Assembly: GCA_009781085.1 (NCBI GenBank)
Contig: WQYV01000013.1
Location: 1-41,806, forward strand
From: Betaproteobacteria bacterium
GTDB taxonomy: Bacteria > Pseudomonadota > Gammaproteobacteria > Burkholderiales > Rhodocyclaceae
DNA length: 41,806 nt
Direction: 5' to 3'
The position numbers were made by a program, and so were the translations under genes. Shown here piece by piece: positions 25,837 to 34,965 of this stretch (positions within the stretch are counted from its first letter, which is position 1; every line of letters starts with the position of its first letter). The notes below the pieces were generated by a model, which saw only the letters and a program-made list of their open reading frames with translations, made no database searches and was not told the origin of the DNA.

Positions 25837-26154
25837 ATGAACAAAATCCGCAAGGGCGATGAAGTCGTGGTGCTCACGGGCAAGGATCGTGGCCGCCGTG
25901 GCACGGTGTTGCGCCGTGTCAGCGATGAACGCCTGTTGGTCGAAGGGGTAAATCGGGTGAAGAAACACATGCGCCCGAACCCGCTCAAGGGCGAAGTGGG
26001 CGGTATCGTCGAAAAGGAGATGCCGATCCATGTCTCGAACGTCGCGCTGTTCAACCACACCACGCAAAAAGGCGACCGTGTGGGGATAAAGGTGCTTGAA
26101 GACGGGCGCAAGGTGCGCTTCTTCAAGTCGAACGGCGAGATGGTGGACGCGTAA
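25837..26154 (+). CDS. rplX: Ribosomal protein uL24
   Basis: An assembly-initiator protein of the 50S subunit, 105 residues, with the KOW motif at the start ([21 protein letters not shown]) and the [15 protein letters not shown] segment. It follows rplN by eleven bases. Confidence 0.98.
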   Translation: MNKIRKGDEVVVLTGKDRGRRGTVLRRVSDERLLVEGVNRVKKHMRPNPLKGEVGGIVEKEMPIHVSNVALFNHTTQKGDRVGIKVLEDGRKVRFFKSNGEMVDA

Positions 26155-26163
26155 GGAGTGGCA

Positions 26164-26703
26164 ATGGCTCGTTTGCAACAGTTTTACAAGGATACGGTGG
26201 TTCCTGACCTGCTCAAGCAGTTCGGTTACAAGTCCGTCATGGAAGTGCCGCGTATTACCAAAATCACCCTGAACATGGGTGTTGGGGAAGCGGTCGGCGA
26301 CAAGAAAATTCTTGAGTTCGCGGTTGGCGATATGACGAAAATCGCCGGACAGAAGCCGGTGATTACCAAGGCAAAGAAGTCGATTGCCGGGTTCAAGATA
26401 CGTGACGGTTATCCCATCGGCTGCATGGTGACGCTGCGCGGCCCGAGGATGTACGAATTCCTCGACCGCTTGGTGACTGTAGCCTTGCCGCGCGTGCGCG
26501 ACTTCCGCGGCATTGCGTCCAAGGGGTTCGATGGCCGTGGCAACTATAACCTCGGGGTCAAGGAACAAATCATCTTCTCCGAAATCGAGTATGACAAGGT
26601 CGATACGCTACGTGGGATGAACATCAGCATCACGACAACGGCCAAGACAGACAAGGAAGCGAGAGCGCTTTTGGGTGCGTTCCGCTTCCCGTTCAAGAAT
26701 TGA
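26164..26703 (+). CDS. rplE: Ribosomal protein uL5
   Basis: A 5S rRNA-binding protein of 179 residues in the central protuberance. [18 protein letters not shown] and the [24 protein letters not shown] block are conserved. I use ATG 26164 (MARLQQFY) with AAGGAG five bases upstream; a GTG six bases earlier is in frame. Confidence 0.97.
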   Translation: MARLQQFYKDTVVPDLLKQFGYKSVMEVPRITKITLNMGVGEAVGDKKILEFAVGDMTKIAGQKPVITKAKKSIAGFKIRDGYPIGCMVTLRGPRMYEFLDRLVTVALPRVRDFRGIASKGFDGRGNYNLGVKEQIIFSEIEYDKVDTLRGMNISITTTAKTDKEARALLGAFRFPFKN

Positions 26704-26710
26704 GGGCGAT

Positions 26711-27016
26711 ATGGCGAAACTGTCTCTGATCAACCGCGAAGAAAAACGCCGCAAAGTGATGGCGAAATACGCCGTCCGGCGCGCCGAGTTGATTGCGAAA
26801 ATCAAGGATACAAAGCTCTCCGACGAAGAGCGTATGGCAGCGCGGCTGGCCTTGCAGGAATTGCCGCGCAATGCGAGTCCCGTCCGCGCGCGCAACCGCT
26901 GCAAGCTGACTGGACGCCCGCGCGGAGTGTTCCGCAAGTTTGGCCTGTGCCGCAACAAGTTGCGCGAAATTGCTTTCGACGGCGAAGTACCGGGCATGAT
27001 CAAGGCGAGTTGGTAA
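26711..27016 (+). CDS. rpsN: Ribosomal protein uS14 (zinc-independent form)
   Basis: A small-subunit head protein of 101 residues. The C-terminal [26 protein letters not shown] lacks the two CXXC pairs of the zinc-binding paralogue, so this is the long C-minus form usual in proteobacteria. The start ATG 26711 ([10 protein letters not shown]) is chosen over a 12-codon extension that runs into rplE. Confidence 0.97.
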   Translation: MAKLSLINREEKRRKVMAKYAVRRAELIAKIKDTKLSDEERMAARLALQELPRNASPVRARNRCKLTGRPRGVFRKFGLCRNKLREIAFDGEVPGMIKASW

Positions 27017-27028
27017 GGAGAGTAGAAG

Positions 27029-27424
27029 ATGAGTATGTCCGATCCCATCGCCGATATGCTGACGCGGATCCGCAACGGCCAGCAGGCCAAGAAAACGAGC
27101 GTATGCATGCCTTCGTCGAAGCTGAAGGTGGCAATTGCCAAGGTCTTACAGGATGAAGGCTATATCAATGCCTACGTTGTCCGAGAAACGGCTGGTAAGG
27201 CCGAACTCGATGTGGCGCTCAAGTATTACGCGAACCGTCCGGTCATCGAACGCATCGAGCGCGTCAGCCGTCCCGGGTTGCGTGTCTATAAAGGAAGCGA
27301 CGACCTGCCGAAAGTCATGAACGGGCTTGGTGTGGCGATCATATCGACCCCCAAGGGCGTGATGACCGACCGTGCCGCACGCGCCAGCCGTGTTGGCGGC
27401 GAAATCATCTGCCTGGTGGCTTGA
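27029..27424 (+). CDS. rpsH: Ribosomal protein uS8
   Basis: A 16S rRNA-binding assembly protein of 131 residues, with the family opening [18 protein letters not shown] and the C-terminal [21 protein letters not shown]. In E. coli S8 is the repressor of the spc operon, acting at the rplE start region; I did not test whether such a target is present here. Confidence 0.98.
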   Translation: MSMSDPIADMLTRIRNGQQAKKTSVCMPSSKLKVAIAKVLQDEGYINAYVVRETAGKAELDVALKYYANRPVIERIERVSRPGLRVYKGSDDLPKVMNGLGVAIISTPKGVMTDRAARASRVGGEIICLVA

Positions 27425-27434
27425 GGAGGATTCC

Positions 27435-27968
27435 ATGTCTCGTGTAGGAAAGAATCCTGTGACCATCCCGGGCAGCGTCGAAGTCAAGATCACCGGAGCC
27501 GGCCTCTCGATCAAGGGACCGCTTGGCACACTAAGCCATATGGTGCACCCTTCGATCATGGTAGAGCGCGAGGGCGATACGCTGGTGTTCAAGCCCCGTG
27601 AGGGCGTAGCGGACGCCAATGCGTTTTCCGGTACCACGCGTGCGCTGGTCAACAACATGGTGACGGGGGTTACCAAAGGTTTCGAGAAAAAACTCAACCT
27701 CGTCGGCGTTGGCTACCGTGCCCAAGCCCAGGGGGACAAGCTCAATCTCTCCCTCGGGTTCTCCCATCCGGTCGTACATCAGTTGCCGGACGGGGTGAAG
27801 GCCGAAACGCCGACCCAGACCGAAATCATCATCAAGGGGATCGACAAGCAGCAGGTCGGTCAAGTCGCAGCCGAAGTGCGGGCCTACCGCGCTCCCGAAC
27901 CTTACAAGGGCAAGGGCGTCCGTTATTCAGACGAAAAGGTTGTGATCAAGGAAACCAAGAAGAAGTAA
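27435..27968 (+). CDS. rplF: Ribosomal protein uL6
   Basis: A 177-residue 50S protein near the GTPase-associated centre, with two related domains and the C-terminal signature [21 protein letters not shown]. The start ATG 27435 (MSRVGKNPV) has GAGGA upstream; an earlier in-frame ATG overlaps rpsH. Confidence 0.98.
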   Translation: MSRVGKNPVTIPGSVEVKITGAGLSIKGPLGTLSHMVHPSIMVEREGDTLVFKPREGVADANAFSGTTRALVNNMVTGVTKGFEKKLNLVGVGYRAQAQGDKLNLSLGFSHPVVHQLPDGVKAETPTQTEIIIKGIDKQQVGQVAAEVRAYRAPEPYKGKGVRYSDEKVVIKETKKK

Positions 27969-27979
27969 GGCGGTCGTTC

Positions 27980-28333
27980 ATGAACAAAAAAGAATCTCGT
28001 CTTCGCCGCGCGCGCAAAACCCGCGCCAAGCTTGCGGAGCTGAAAGCCGTGCGTCTGACCGTATTCCGGTCGAACTGTCATATTTACGCCCAGATCATCT
28101 CCGGCTGCGGCTCGAAAGTGCTGGCCTCGGCCTCCACGCTTGAAGCGGATGTCCGTGTCCGGATACCCAACGGCGGCACCAAGGCTGCTGCCGCAGAAGT
28201 GGGCAAACTGATCGCCGAGCGTGCGAAAGCCGCCGGGATCGAAACCGTGGGGTTTGACCGCGCCGGTTTCCTTTATCACGGCCGCGTCAAGACGTTGGCT
28301 GAAGCCGCCCGCGAAGGCGGCCTGAAGTTCTAA
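27980..28333 (+). CDS. rplR: Ribosomal protein uL18
   Basis: A 5S rRNA-binding protein of 117 residues, with a basic N-terminal tail ([16 protein letters not shown]) and the conserved end [24 protein letters not shown]. It follows rplF by eleven bases. Confidence 0.98.
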   Translation: MNKKESRLRRARKTRAKLAELKAVRLTVFRSNCHIYAQIISGCGSKVLASASTLEADVRVRIPNGGTKAAAAEVGKLIAERAKAAGIETVGFDRAGFLYHGRVKTLAEAAREGGLKF

Positions 28334-28345
28334 GGGGGTTTACGA

Positions 28346-28870
28346 ATGGCCAAGCAGCAAAACCAGCGCAAGCAAGCCTCCGAGGAGCGTGATGACGGCC
28401 TGCGCGAAAAGATGGTTGCAATCAACCGCGTAACCAAGGTCGTCAAGGGGGGCCGGATTCTCGGTTTCGCGGCTCTCACCGTGGTTGGTGATGGCGATGG
28501 CGGCATCGGGATAGGCAAGGGCAAGTCCAAGGAAGTGCCGGTAGCCGTCCAGAAAGCAATGGACGAAGCCCGCCGTAAAATGAAAAAATTCTCGCTCAAA
28601 AATGGAACCCTGCATCACACCGTAATTGGCAAACATGGTGCAGCTTCCGTGCTGATGCGCCCTACCCCTGGCGGGACTGGCATCATCGCCGGCGGCCCGA
28701 TGCGTGCGGTGTTTGAAGTCATGGGTGTAACCGACATCATCTGCAAATGCATCGGTTCCACCAACCCATACAACGTCGTGCGTGCCACGCTCAACGGCCT
28801 GCTGGCGGTGAATACCCCAGCGGAGATTGCGGCCAAGCGCGGCAAGAGCGTTGAAGAAATCCTGAGGTAA
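28346..28870 (+). CDS. rpsE: Ribosomal protein uS5
   Basis: A small-subunit fidelity protein of 174 residues. The dsRNA-binding-like domain ([19 protein letters not shown]) and the [24 protein letters not shown] signature are intact, followed by the C-terminal domain ([15 protein letters not shown]). Confidence 0.98.
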   Translation: MAKQQNQRKQASEERDDGLREKMVAINRVTKVVKGGRILGFAALTVVGDGDGGIGIGKGKSKEVPVAVQKAMDEARRKMKKFSLKNGTLHHTVIGKHGAASVLMRPTPGGTGIIAGGPMRAVFEVMGVTDIICKCIGSTNPYNVVRATLNGLLAVNTPAEIAAKRGKSVEEILR

Positions 28871-28873
28871 GCG

Positions 28874-29059
28874 ATGTCTGACAAGAAGATCAAGGTGACG
28901 CTAATCAAGAGCGTGATCGGAACCAAACAGTCCCACCGCGCCACAGTGCGTGGCCTGGGGCTTCGCCGCCTCAACCACAGCGTCGAGCTGTCCGACACGC
29001 CGCGTGTGCGCGGCATGATTACCAAAGTAGCTTATCTGCTCAAGTGCGAGGGGCAATGA
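28874..29059 (+). CDS. rpmD: Ribosomal protein uL30
   Basis: A 61-residue 50S protein with the signature [27 protein letters not shown]. It lies three bases after rpsE and one base before rplO. Confidence 0.97.
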   Translation: MSDKKIKVTLIKSVIGTKQSHRATVRGLGLRRLNHSVELSDTPRVRGMITKVAYLLKCEGQ

Positions 29060-29060
29060 C

Positions 29061-29498
29061 ATGCGCCTGAATACCATCAAACCGGGCGCGGGCTCGAAAT
29101 CTGTCGTCAAACGTGTCGGTCGCGGCATTGGCAGCGGCCTAGGCAAGACTTGCGGCCGGGGCCACAAGGGTCAAAAATCGCGCGCCGGTGGTTTCCACAA
29201 AGTTGGTTTCGAGGGCGGTCAAATGCCGCTGCAACGCCGTTTGCCGAAGCGCGGTTTCGTGTCGCTGACCCGTGACCGCAACGTCGAAGTTCGTTTGTCC
29301 GAACTGGCCGCCGCGCCCGTGGAGGAAATCGACCTCCTGACGTTGAAGCAGGCGGGCGTCGTTCCTGGCAATGCACTCTCGGCCAAAGTCATCCTCTCCG
29401 GCAAGATCGACAGAAAAGTCGTCCTGCGCGGCATCGGGGCCACCAAGGGAGCGCGTGCCGCCATCGAAGCGGTGGGCGGTTCCGTGGCAACCGAGTAA
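29061..29498 (+). CDS. rplO: Ribosomal protein uL15
   Basis: A late-assembly 50S protein of 145 residues. The Gly/Arg-rich N-terminus ([25 protein letters not shown]) and the [18 protein letters not shown] segment are typical. It precedes secY by 26 bases. Confidence 0.98.
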   Translation: MRLNTIKPGAGSKSVVKRVGRGIGSGLGKTCGRGHKGQKSRAGGFHKVGFEGGQMPLQRRLPKRGFVSLTRDRNVEVRLSELAAAPVEEIDLLTLKQAGVVPGNALSAKVILSGKIDRKVVLRGIGATKGARAAIEAVGGSVATE

Positions 29499-29524
29499 CC
29501 CAGGATCAAGGCAAGGAAGAAATT

Positions 29525-30847
29525 GTGGCTAAGTCTGCCGCTACGGTAGGAAGCACCGGGAAGTTCGGCGATTTGAAACGGCGCCTGCTGTTTTTGATCG
29601 GCGCAATCATCGTGTATCGGTTCGGTGCGCACCTTCCCGTGCCCGGAATCAACCAGGAAGCCCTAAGAACGTTCTTCGAGCATAATCAGAGCGGTATCCT
29701 TGGGATGTTCAACCTGTTCTCTGGGGGGGCGTTGTCGCGCTTCACGATTTTCACCTTGGGGATCATGCCGTACATCTCGGCGTCGATCATCATGCAGTTG
29801 CTGGCCGTAGCGGTTCCGCAACTTGAGGCTATCAAGAAAGAGGGTGAGGCTGGACGGCGCAAAATCACGCAATACACGCGCTATGGAACCGTGCTCCTAG
29901 CTTTTGCACAGGGGCTGGCCGTGGCAATTGGGCTGGAAAGCCAGGGCGTGGTGCTCGACCCTGGATTCGTGTTTCGCTTAGTGACCGTTGCAACGCTCAT
30001 CACCGGCACAATGTTCCTGATGTGGCTCGGCGAGCAGATCACTGAGCGTGGCCTAGGTAACGGCATTTCGCTGATTATTTTCTCGGGTATTGCAGCGGGT
30101 TTGCCGAATGCCATCGGCCACCTGTCCTCAATGATCAGCCAAGGTTCCATCACGCCACCGGCTGCGCTGTTCGTCTGCTTGCTAGTGGTGCTGGTGACAG
30201 GTTTTGTCGTTTTTATTGAACGCGGGCAACGCAAGATATTAGTAAATTACGCCAAGCGTCAAGTCGGCAACCGCATTTATGGCGGGCAAAGTTCGCATTT
30301 GCCGCTCAAGCTCAATATGTCCGGAGTCATCCCGCCGATTTTCGCTTCGAGCATCATCCTCTTCATGGGTTCAGTCGGGCAGTGGTTCGGTTCTTCTGGC
30401 AAGCTGAGTTGGTTACGTGATATTTTCTCGCTGCTCACACCCGGTCAACCGATCTACGTGATCCTGTATGCCGTAGCAATCATCTTTTTCTGCTTCTTCT
30501 ACACCGCGCTCGTGTTTAACCCACGTGATACGGCAGATAATCTCAAGAAAAGCGGGGCCTTCGTACCTGGCATCCGTCCAGGCGAACAAACGGCTCGTTA
30601 TATCGACAAAGTGCTGATGCGGCTTACCCTGGCAGGTGCGGCCTACATCACGCTGGTTTGCCTGTTGCCTGAGTTTCTGATCCTGAAGTGGGGTGTGCCA
30701 TTCTATTTCGGCGGCACTTCGCTCCTAATCGTGGTAGTAGTGGCGCTCGACTTCAAAGACCAGGTGCAGAACTACGTGCTGTCGCATCAGTACGAAAGCC
30801 TGCTGAAGAAGGCGGATTTCAAGGGGGCGGGTTTCCCGGTTCGATGA
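29525..30847 (+). CDS. secY: Preprotein translocase subunit SecY
   Basis: The channel-forming subunit of the SecYEG translocon, 440 residues with ten membrane helices. The plug/TM2 region ([26 protein letters not shown]), the [12 protein letters not shown] helix and the cytoplasmic loops with conserved Arg ([15 protein letters not shown]) are visible. The start follows an AAGGAAG Shine-Dalgarno and appears to be GTG. The stop overlaps an ATG six bases before the infA start. Confidence 0.98.
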   Translation: MAKSAATVGSTGKFGDLKRRLLFLIGAIIVYRFGAHLPVPGINQEALRTFFEHNQSGILGMFNLFSGGALSRFTIFTLGIMPYISASIIMQLLAVAVPQLEAIKKEGEAGRRKITQYTRYGTVLLAFAQGLAVAIGLESQGVVLDPGFVFRLVTVATLITGTMFLMWLGEQITERGLGNGISLIIFSGIAAGLPNAIGHLSSMISQGSITPPAALFVCLLVVLVTGFVVFIERGQRKILVNYAKRQVGNRIYGGQSSHLPLKLNMSGVIPPIFASSIILFMGSVGQWFGSSGKLSWLRDIFSLLTPGQPIYVILYAVAIIFFCFFYTALVFNPRDTADNLKKSGAFVPGIRPGEQTARYIDKVLMRLTLAGAAYITLVCLLPEFLILKWGVPFYFGGTSLLIVVVVALDFKDQVQNYVLSHQYESLLKKADFKGAGFPVR

Positions 30848-30849
30848 CG

Positions 30850-31068
30850 ATGGCGAAGGAAGACGTAATCGAGATGCAGGGTGAGGTAACGGAAAACCTT
30901 CCCAACGCAATGTTCCGGGTCAAGCTTGAAAATGGTCACATGGTACTTGGCCATATTTCTGGCAAGATGCGCATGCACTATATCCGCATCCTGCCGGGCG
31001 ATAAAGTGACTGTCCAGTTGACCCCCTATGACCTCACCAAAGGCCGGATCGTGTTCCGGACAAAGTGA
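30850..31068 (+). CDS. infA: Translation initiation factor IF-1
   Basis: A 72-residue OB-fold factor that occupies the ribosomal A site during initiation. The canonical [13 protein letters not shown] start fits ATG 30850; ATG 30844, overlapping the secY stop, is a possible alternative (MTMAKED). The rest ([19 protein letters not shown]) is standard. Confidence 0.96.
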   Translation: MAKEDVIEMQGEVTENLPNAMFRVKLENGHMVLGHISGKMRMHYIRILPGDKVTVQLTPYDLTKGRIVFRTK

Positions 31069-31098
31069 CTAGAGAACTCAAGAAACAGGAGCAAAATC

Positions 31099-31212
31099 AT
31101 GAGAGTCCAGGCTTCCGTCAAACGACTTTGCCGCCATTGAAAGATCATCCGCCGCAAGGGCGTGGTCAGGGTTATTTGTACCGATCCCCGCCACAAACAG
31201 CGCCAAGGTTGA
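31099..31212 (+). pseudogene. rpmJ: Ribosomal protein bL36 with in-frame TGA at Cys14
   Basis: The frame encodes MRVQASVKRLCRH, then TGA (31138-31140), then KIIRRKGVVRVICTDPRHKQ and the usual end at codon 37. The canonical sequence has Cys at position 14 as the second of the four zinc ligands; the others (C11, C27, H32) are present. Everything else, including AGGAG seven bases before the ATG and the position between infA and rpsM, looks like a functional gene. A single base change (TGC or TGT to TGA) or a base-call error is the simplest explanation. Read-through or selenocysteine would be novel and has only a trivial hairpin (CGCC/GGCG) in support. L36 is dispensable in E. coli, and a second, zinc-free L36 could compensate. 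Confidence 0.85.
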
Positions 31213-31238
31213 TTCTTTGTGGTTAGCTGGTTTATAAT
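31209..31238 (+). promoter_or_regulatory. Promoter of the rpsM (alpha) operon
   Basis: TTGATT (31209-31214), an 18-base spacer and a perfect TATAAT (31233-31238) lie at the end of rpmJ and predict a start near 31245, about 30 bases before rpsM. Confidence 0.65.
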
Positions 31239-31275
31239 TCAACGTTTCGCTATTTAAGCACACGAGGTAACACGG

Positions 31276-31638
31276 ATGGCTCGTATTGCTGGGGTAAACA
31301 TCCCCAATCACAAGCATGCCGAGATTGCGCTGACCGCTATCTATGGGATTGGTCGTTCGCGCGCCCAGAAAATTTGTGACGCTGCCGGTATCGCGCGTTC
31401 AGTCAAGGTTAAGGATCTCACCGAATCGGACATGGAGAAATTGCGCGAAGAAGTGAGCCGTTACGTGGTCGAGGGCGATTTACGCCGTGAAGTGACCATG
31501 AGCGTCAAGCGCCTGATGGACCTGGGTTGCTACCGTGGTGTCCGTCACCGCCGTGGCCTGCCGGTTCGCGGACAGCGTACCCGCACAAATGCCCGTACCC
31601 GCAAGGGGCCGCGCAAGGCAGTTGCAGGCAAGAAATAA
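31276..31638 (+). CDS. rpsM: Ribosomal protein uS13
   Basis: A 30S head protein of 120 residues that contacts tRNA and the 50S subunit. The opening [26 protein letters not shown] and the [22 protein letters not shown] tail are intact. It has its own promoter. Confidence 0.98.
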   Translation: MARIAGVNIPNHKHAEIALTAIYGIGRSRAQKICDAAGIARSVKVKDLTESDMEKLREEVSRYVVEGDLRREVTMSVKRLMDLGCYRGVRHRRGLPVRGQRTRTNARTRKGPRKAVAGKK

Positions 31639-31651
31639 TAGGGATTGATCA

Positions 31652-32041
31652 ATGGCCAAAACTCCAACCAAGATTCGCAAGAAGGTCAAAAAGAACGTCG
31701 CGGAAGGCATTGCGCACGTTCACGCCAGCTTCAACAACACTATCATCACCATCACCGACCGCCAAGGGAATGCGCTGTCGTGGGCAACTTCTGGCGGTGC
31801 GGGTTTCAAGGGTTCGCGCAAGAGCACCCCATTTGCCGCCCAGGTGGCTGCCGAGGCTGCTGGCAAGGTAGCGCAGGACTGCGGTATCAAAAATCTCGAA
31901 GTGCGCATCAAGGGGCCGGGACCTGGCCGCGAATCTGCCATCCGGGCGCTCAACGCCTTGGGCATCCGCATTGCCAGCATCACCGATATCACCCCCATCC
32001 CGCACAACGGTTGCCGTCCGCCGAAGAAGCGGCGCATTTGA
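31652..32041 (+). CDS. rpsK: Ribosomal protein uS11
   Basis: A 30S platform protein of 129 residues. The segments [19 protein letters not shown] and the C-terminal [19 protein letters not shown] are conserved. It follows rpsM by 13 bases. Confidence 0.98.
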   Translation: MAKTPTKIRKKVKKNVAEGIAHVHASFNNTIITITDRQGNALSWATSGGAGFKGSRKSTPFAAQVAAEAAGKVAQDCGIKNLEVRIKGPGPGRESAIRALNALGIRIASITDITPIPHNGCRPPKKRRI

Positions 32042-32059
32042 CGATAGGAGTAAACAACC

Positions 32060-32689
32060 GTGGCTCGCAACCTCGACCCAAAATGCCGCCAGTGCCGCCG
32101 TGAAGGTGAAAAGCTGTTCCTGAAGGCAGAAAGATGTTTTACCAACAAGTGTGCAATCGAGCACCATTCTTACGCGCCCGGCCAGCATGGTCAGCGTTCC
32201 GGCCAGCGCCTGTCGGGCTATGGCGAACAACTGCGCGAAAAGCAGAAAATCCGCCGTCTGTACGGTGTACTGGAGCGCCAGTTCCGCCGCGTGTATGCCG
32301 AAGCGGCTCGCCGTCGCGGGCAAACCGGCGAGAACCTGTTGCAACTGCTCGAGGGCCGTCTGGATTCCGTTGCCTATCGTATGGGCTTCGGAGGCTCGCG
32401 CGCTGAAGCGCGCCAAGTAGTCCGCCACAATGGCGTGCTGGTCAATGGCAAGCGCGTGAATATCCCGTCCTACCTGGTACGTCCGGGCGATGTCGTCCAA
32501 CTCGTCGAAGGCGTGCGCGGCACGCTGCGGGTGAAAGCCGCGCTCGAATCTAGCGAATCGCGCGGCTTCCCAGCCTGGGTAGAAGTCGATGTCAAGGCTG
32601 GCAAGGGCACTTTCAAAGCCTATCCGGCACGTGACGAACTGCCGCCCACGATCAACGAGAGCTTGGTTGTGGAACTGTACTCCCGCTAA
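32060..32689 (+). CDS. rpsD: Ribosomal protein uS4
   Basis: A primary 16S rRNA-binding protein of 209 residues with a Cys-rich N-terminal stretch ([19 protein letters not shown]) and the S4 RNA-binding domain ([39 protein letters not shown]). In E. coli S4 represses this operon by binding the rpsM leader; the leader here is short. Confidence 0.98.
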   Translation: MARNLDPKCRQCRREGEKLFLKAERCFTNKCAIEHHSYAPGQHGQRSGQRLSGYGEQLREKQKIRRLYGVLERQFRRVYAEAARRRGQTGENLLQLLEGRLDSVAYRMGFGGSRAEARQVVRHNGVLVNGKRVNIPSYLVRPGDVVQLVEGVRGTLRVKAALESSESRGFPAWVEVDVKAGKGTFKAYPARDELPPTINESLVVELYSR

Positions 32690-32724
32690 TGTGGGGGCAA
32701 GCTACTGGTTTCGAGGAAATGTTG

Positions 32725-33705
32725 ATGCAAAGCAATGAGCTACTGAAACCGCGCATTATTGACGTTCAGAGTATCTCCCAGGTTCAGGCCAGGGTGACGA
32801 TGGAGCCGTTCGAACGAGGGTTTGGACATACCCTTGGAAACGCGCTACGCCGTATCCTTCTTTCGTCGCTGCCAGGACATGCTGCAACGGAAGTGTCAAT
32901 CGAAGGCGTGTTGCATGAATATTCGACCCTGGACGGCATGCGGGAAGACATCGTCGACCTGCTGCTCAACTTGAAGGGCGTCGTGTTCAAACTCCACAGC
33001 CGGGGCGAGATGACCCTGCACCTAGCAAAAAGCGGGGAAGGCCCGGTGACGGCTGCCGACATCGAGACTAATCAGAATGTCGAAATCATCAACCCGGGCC
33101 ATGTGATTGCGCACCTGGCTCCAGGTGGTAAACTCGACATGCAGATCAAGATCGAGGAAGGCCGTGGTTACGTGCCGGGCAATGCCCGTCCGGCCAGTTC
33201 CGAAAGCAAGTCCATTGGCCGCATCATGCTCGATGCTTCGTTCAGCCCGGTACGCCGTGTCAGTTATCAGGTGGAAAGCGCACGCGTCGAACAGCGTACC
33301 GACCTCGACCGCTTGGTCATCGATATCGAGACTAATGGTGCGGTCGACCCTGAAGAAGCGGTCTGTTACGCAGCCCGCGTGCTGGTGGATCAACTCGCGG
33401 TGTTTGCCGATTTGCAAGACACCCGTGTCGACGTGCCCGTCAAGAACGATGTCGTGGTCGACCCGGTACTGCTGCGCTTGGTCGATGACCTTGAACTGAC
33501 GGTACGTTCGGCCAACTGCCTGAAAGCCGAGAACATCTACTACATCGGCGATTTGATCCAGCGTACCGAAACCGAGTTGCTCAAAACGCCAAACCTGGGT
33601 CGCAAGTCGCTCAATGAAATCAAGGAAGTGTTGGCTTCTCGTGGGTTGACGCTGGGAATGAAACTGGAAAACTGGCCCCCGGCCGGGTTGGACAAGTTCG
33701 GCTGA
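32725..33705 (+). CDS. rpoA: RNA polymerase alpha subunit
   Basis: A 326-residue subunit that assembles the polymerase core. The N-terminal domain shows [21 protein letters not shown] and the C-terminal domain, which contacts UP elements and activators, shows [21 protein letters not shown] and [13 protein letters not shown]. The start ATG 32725 ([11 protein letters not shown]) has GAGG eight bases upstream and matches the family; earlier in-frame starts overlap rpsD. Confidence 0.98.
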   Translation: MQSNELLKPRIIDVQSISQVQARVTMEPFERGFGHTLGNALRRILLSSLPGHAATEVSIEGVLHEYSTLDGMREDIVDLLLNLKGVVFKLHSRGEMTLHLAKSGEGPVTAADIETNQNVEIINPGHVIAHLAPGGKLDMQIKIEEGRGYVPGNARPASSESKSIGRIMLDASFSPVRRVSYQVESARVEQRTDLDRLVIDIETNGAVDPEEAVCYAARVLVDQLAVFADLQDTRVDVPVKNDVVVDPVLLRLVDDLELTVRSANCLKAENIYYIGDLIQRTETELLKTPNLGRKSLNEIKEVLASRGLTLGMKLENWPPAGLDKFG

Positions 33706-33736
33706 AGCTTAGCCGGATACAAGTGAGGAAACAAAA

Positions 33737-34141
33737 ATGCGTCACCGTAATGGCCTTCGCAAACTGAACCGGACGAGCAGTCACCGTCAGGCCATGTTCC
33801 GCAACATGGCTAACTCGCTGTTGCGTCACGAGGTCATCAGGACGACCCTGCCCAAGGCGAAGGAACTGCGCCGGGTCGTCGAACCCCTGATTACGCTTGG
33901 CAAGAAGGCAAGCGTGGCCAACCGCCGTTTGGCATTCAACCGCCTACGCGACCGCGAAATCGTCGTCAAGATTTTCGATGAACTGGGTCCGCGCTATGCC
34001 AGCCGTCCCGGTGGCTACTTGCGCATCCTAAAGTGCGGTTTCCGCGACGGGGACAACGCGCCAATGGCGTATATCGAACTGCTCGACCGCCCGGACGCTG
34101 CCGTGTCCGAGGCTAGCGCAGATGCCCCCGCCGTGGCGTAA
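33737..34141 (+). CDS. rplQ: Ribosomal protein bL17
   Basis: A 134-residue 50S protein, last gene of the alpha operon. The opening [20 protein letters not shown] and the [22 protein letters not shown] block are typical. The C-terminal tail is Ala-rich. An intrinsic terminator follows. Confidence 0.98.
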   Translation: MRHRNGLRKLNRTSSHRQAMFRNMANSLLRHEVIRTTLPKAKELRRVVEPLITLGKKASVANRRLAFNRLRDREIVVKIFDELGPRYASRPGGYLRILKCGFRDGDNAPMAYIELLDRPDAAVSEASADAPAVA

Positions 34142-34184
34142 AGGTTATAGGGTTTCATACCCGGTCTTGAATTTGAGTGTTAGC

Positions 34185-34223
34185 AAAGCCCCTGGAATTA
34201 TTTTCGGGGGCTTTTGTTTTTTT
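34185..34223 (+). terminator. Intrinsic terminator of the alpha operon
   Basis: AAAGCCCC (34185-34192) pairs with GGGGCTTT (34207-34214), followed by GTTTTTTT. It lies 43 bases after the rplQ stop. Confidence 0.9.
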
Positions 34224-34297
34224 GCAAACCAAACATTCACGTTCAAGACAAGCGGATATGATGCCGTACCTACGCTCTGCGAAAAAACGATAAATCA

Positions 34298-34963
34298 ATG
34301 CGCCTGCTGTTGATAGAAGATGACCTGCCCATTGCGAACGCCCTCCAGGAAGGGTTTTCGCACGCAGGCATTTCTGTCGATCATCTGATCCGGGCCGATG
34401 CTGCGGAATCCGCCCTGAAACTGACCGCTTACGATTTGGTGATCGTCGACCTTGAACTGCCGGGCATGAATGGGTTGGAACTAATCCGCCGCCTGCGGCG
34501 CAAACAAATCCTCTTGCCGATATTGGTCCTGACTGCACGTGATGCGATTGAAGACCGTGTAAAAGGGCTGGATACCGGTGCGGACGATTACCTCGTCAAA
34601 CCTTTCCTGCTCCCGGAACTCCTCGCCCGTATCCGTGCGCTGGTTCGGCGCAGCCAAGCGGCCAGTAGTTCCGACCTTGCTTTCGGTTCCCTGCATCTTT
34701 ACCTAAACCTGCGCACAGCATCGCTTGATGACGTACCGCTGGAACTCACGGGACGGGAATGGGATGTTTTGCAGCATCTCATGCTGGCAGCCCCCAGGGT
34801 GGTTCCCAAGCAGAAACTCGCGGAAAGCCTGGGGAATTGGGACAGTGAAATTTCACCCAATGCCATCGAAATCTACATCTCCCGCCTACGTAACAAACTT
34901 TCTGAATCCGGCGCGACAATCCGCACCGTGCGGGGCATCGGATACCGGCTGGAGTTACCCTGA
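34298..34963 (+). CDS. OmpR-family response regulator (TctD-like)
   Basis: A 221-residue regulator with a receiver domain (acidic D8/D9, phosphoacceptor D51 in LVIVDLELPG, T79, K100 in YLVKPF) and a C-terminal winged helix (LELTGREWDVLQHLM ... EIYISRLRNKL ... IRTVRGIGYRLE). It lies three bases upstream of its kinase partner. TctD, QseB and PmrA are all close relatives; the kinase type favours TctD. The target genes are not evident in the window. Confidence 0.92.
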   Translation: MRLLLIEDDLPIANALQEGFSHAGISVDHLIRADAAESALKLTAYDLVIVDLELPGMNGLELIRRLRRKQILLPILVLTARDAIEDRVKGLDTGADDYLVKPFLLPELLARIRALVRRSQAASSSDLAFGSLHLYLNLRTASLDDVPLELTGREWDVLQHLMLAAPRVVPKQKLAESLGNWDSEISPNAIEIYISRLRNKLSESGATIRTVRGIGYRLELP

Positions 34964-34965
34964 GC

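Noticed and set aside
25627-26568. 313-codon open frame on the minus strand opposite rplN, rplX and rplE
   Set aside because: It lies fully opposite three certain ribosomal protein genes and shows no family resemblance; it is a by-product of their codon usage.
31138-31170. Bacterial SECIS element after the rpmJ TGA
   Set aside because: Only a 4-bp CGCC/GGCG stem is possible, in sequence that L36 would encode anyway; it is no positive evidence for selenocysteine.
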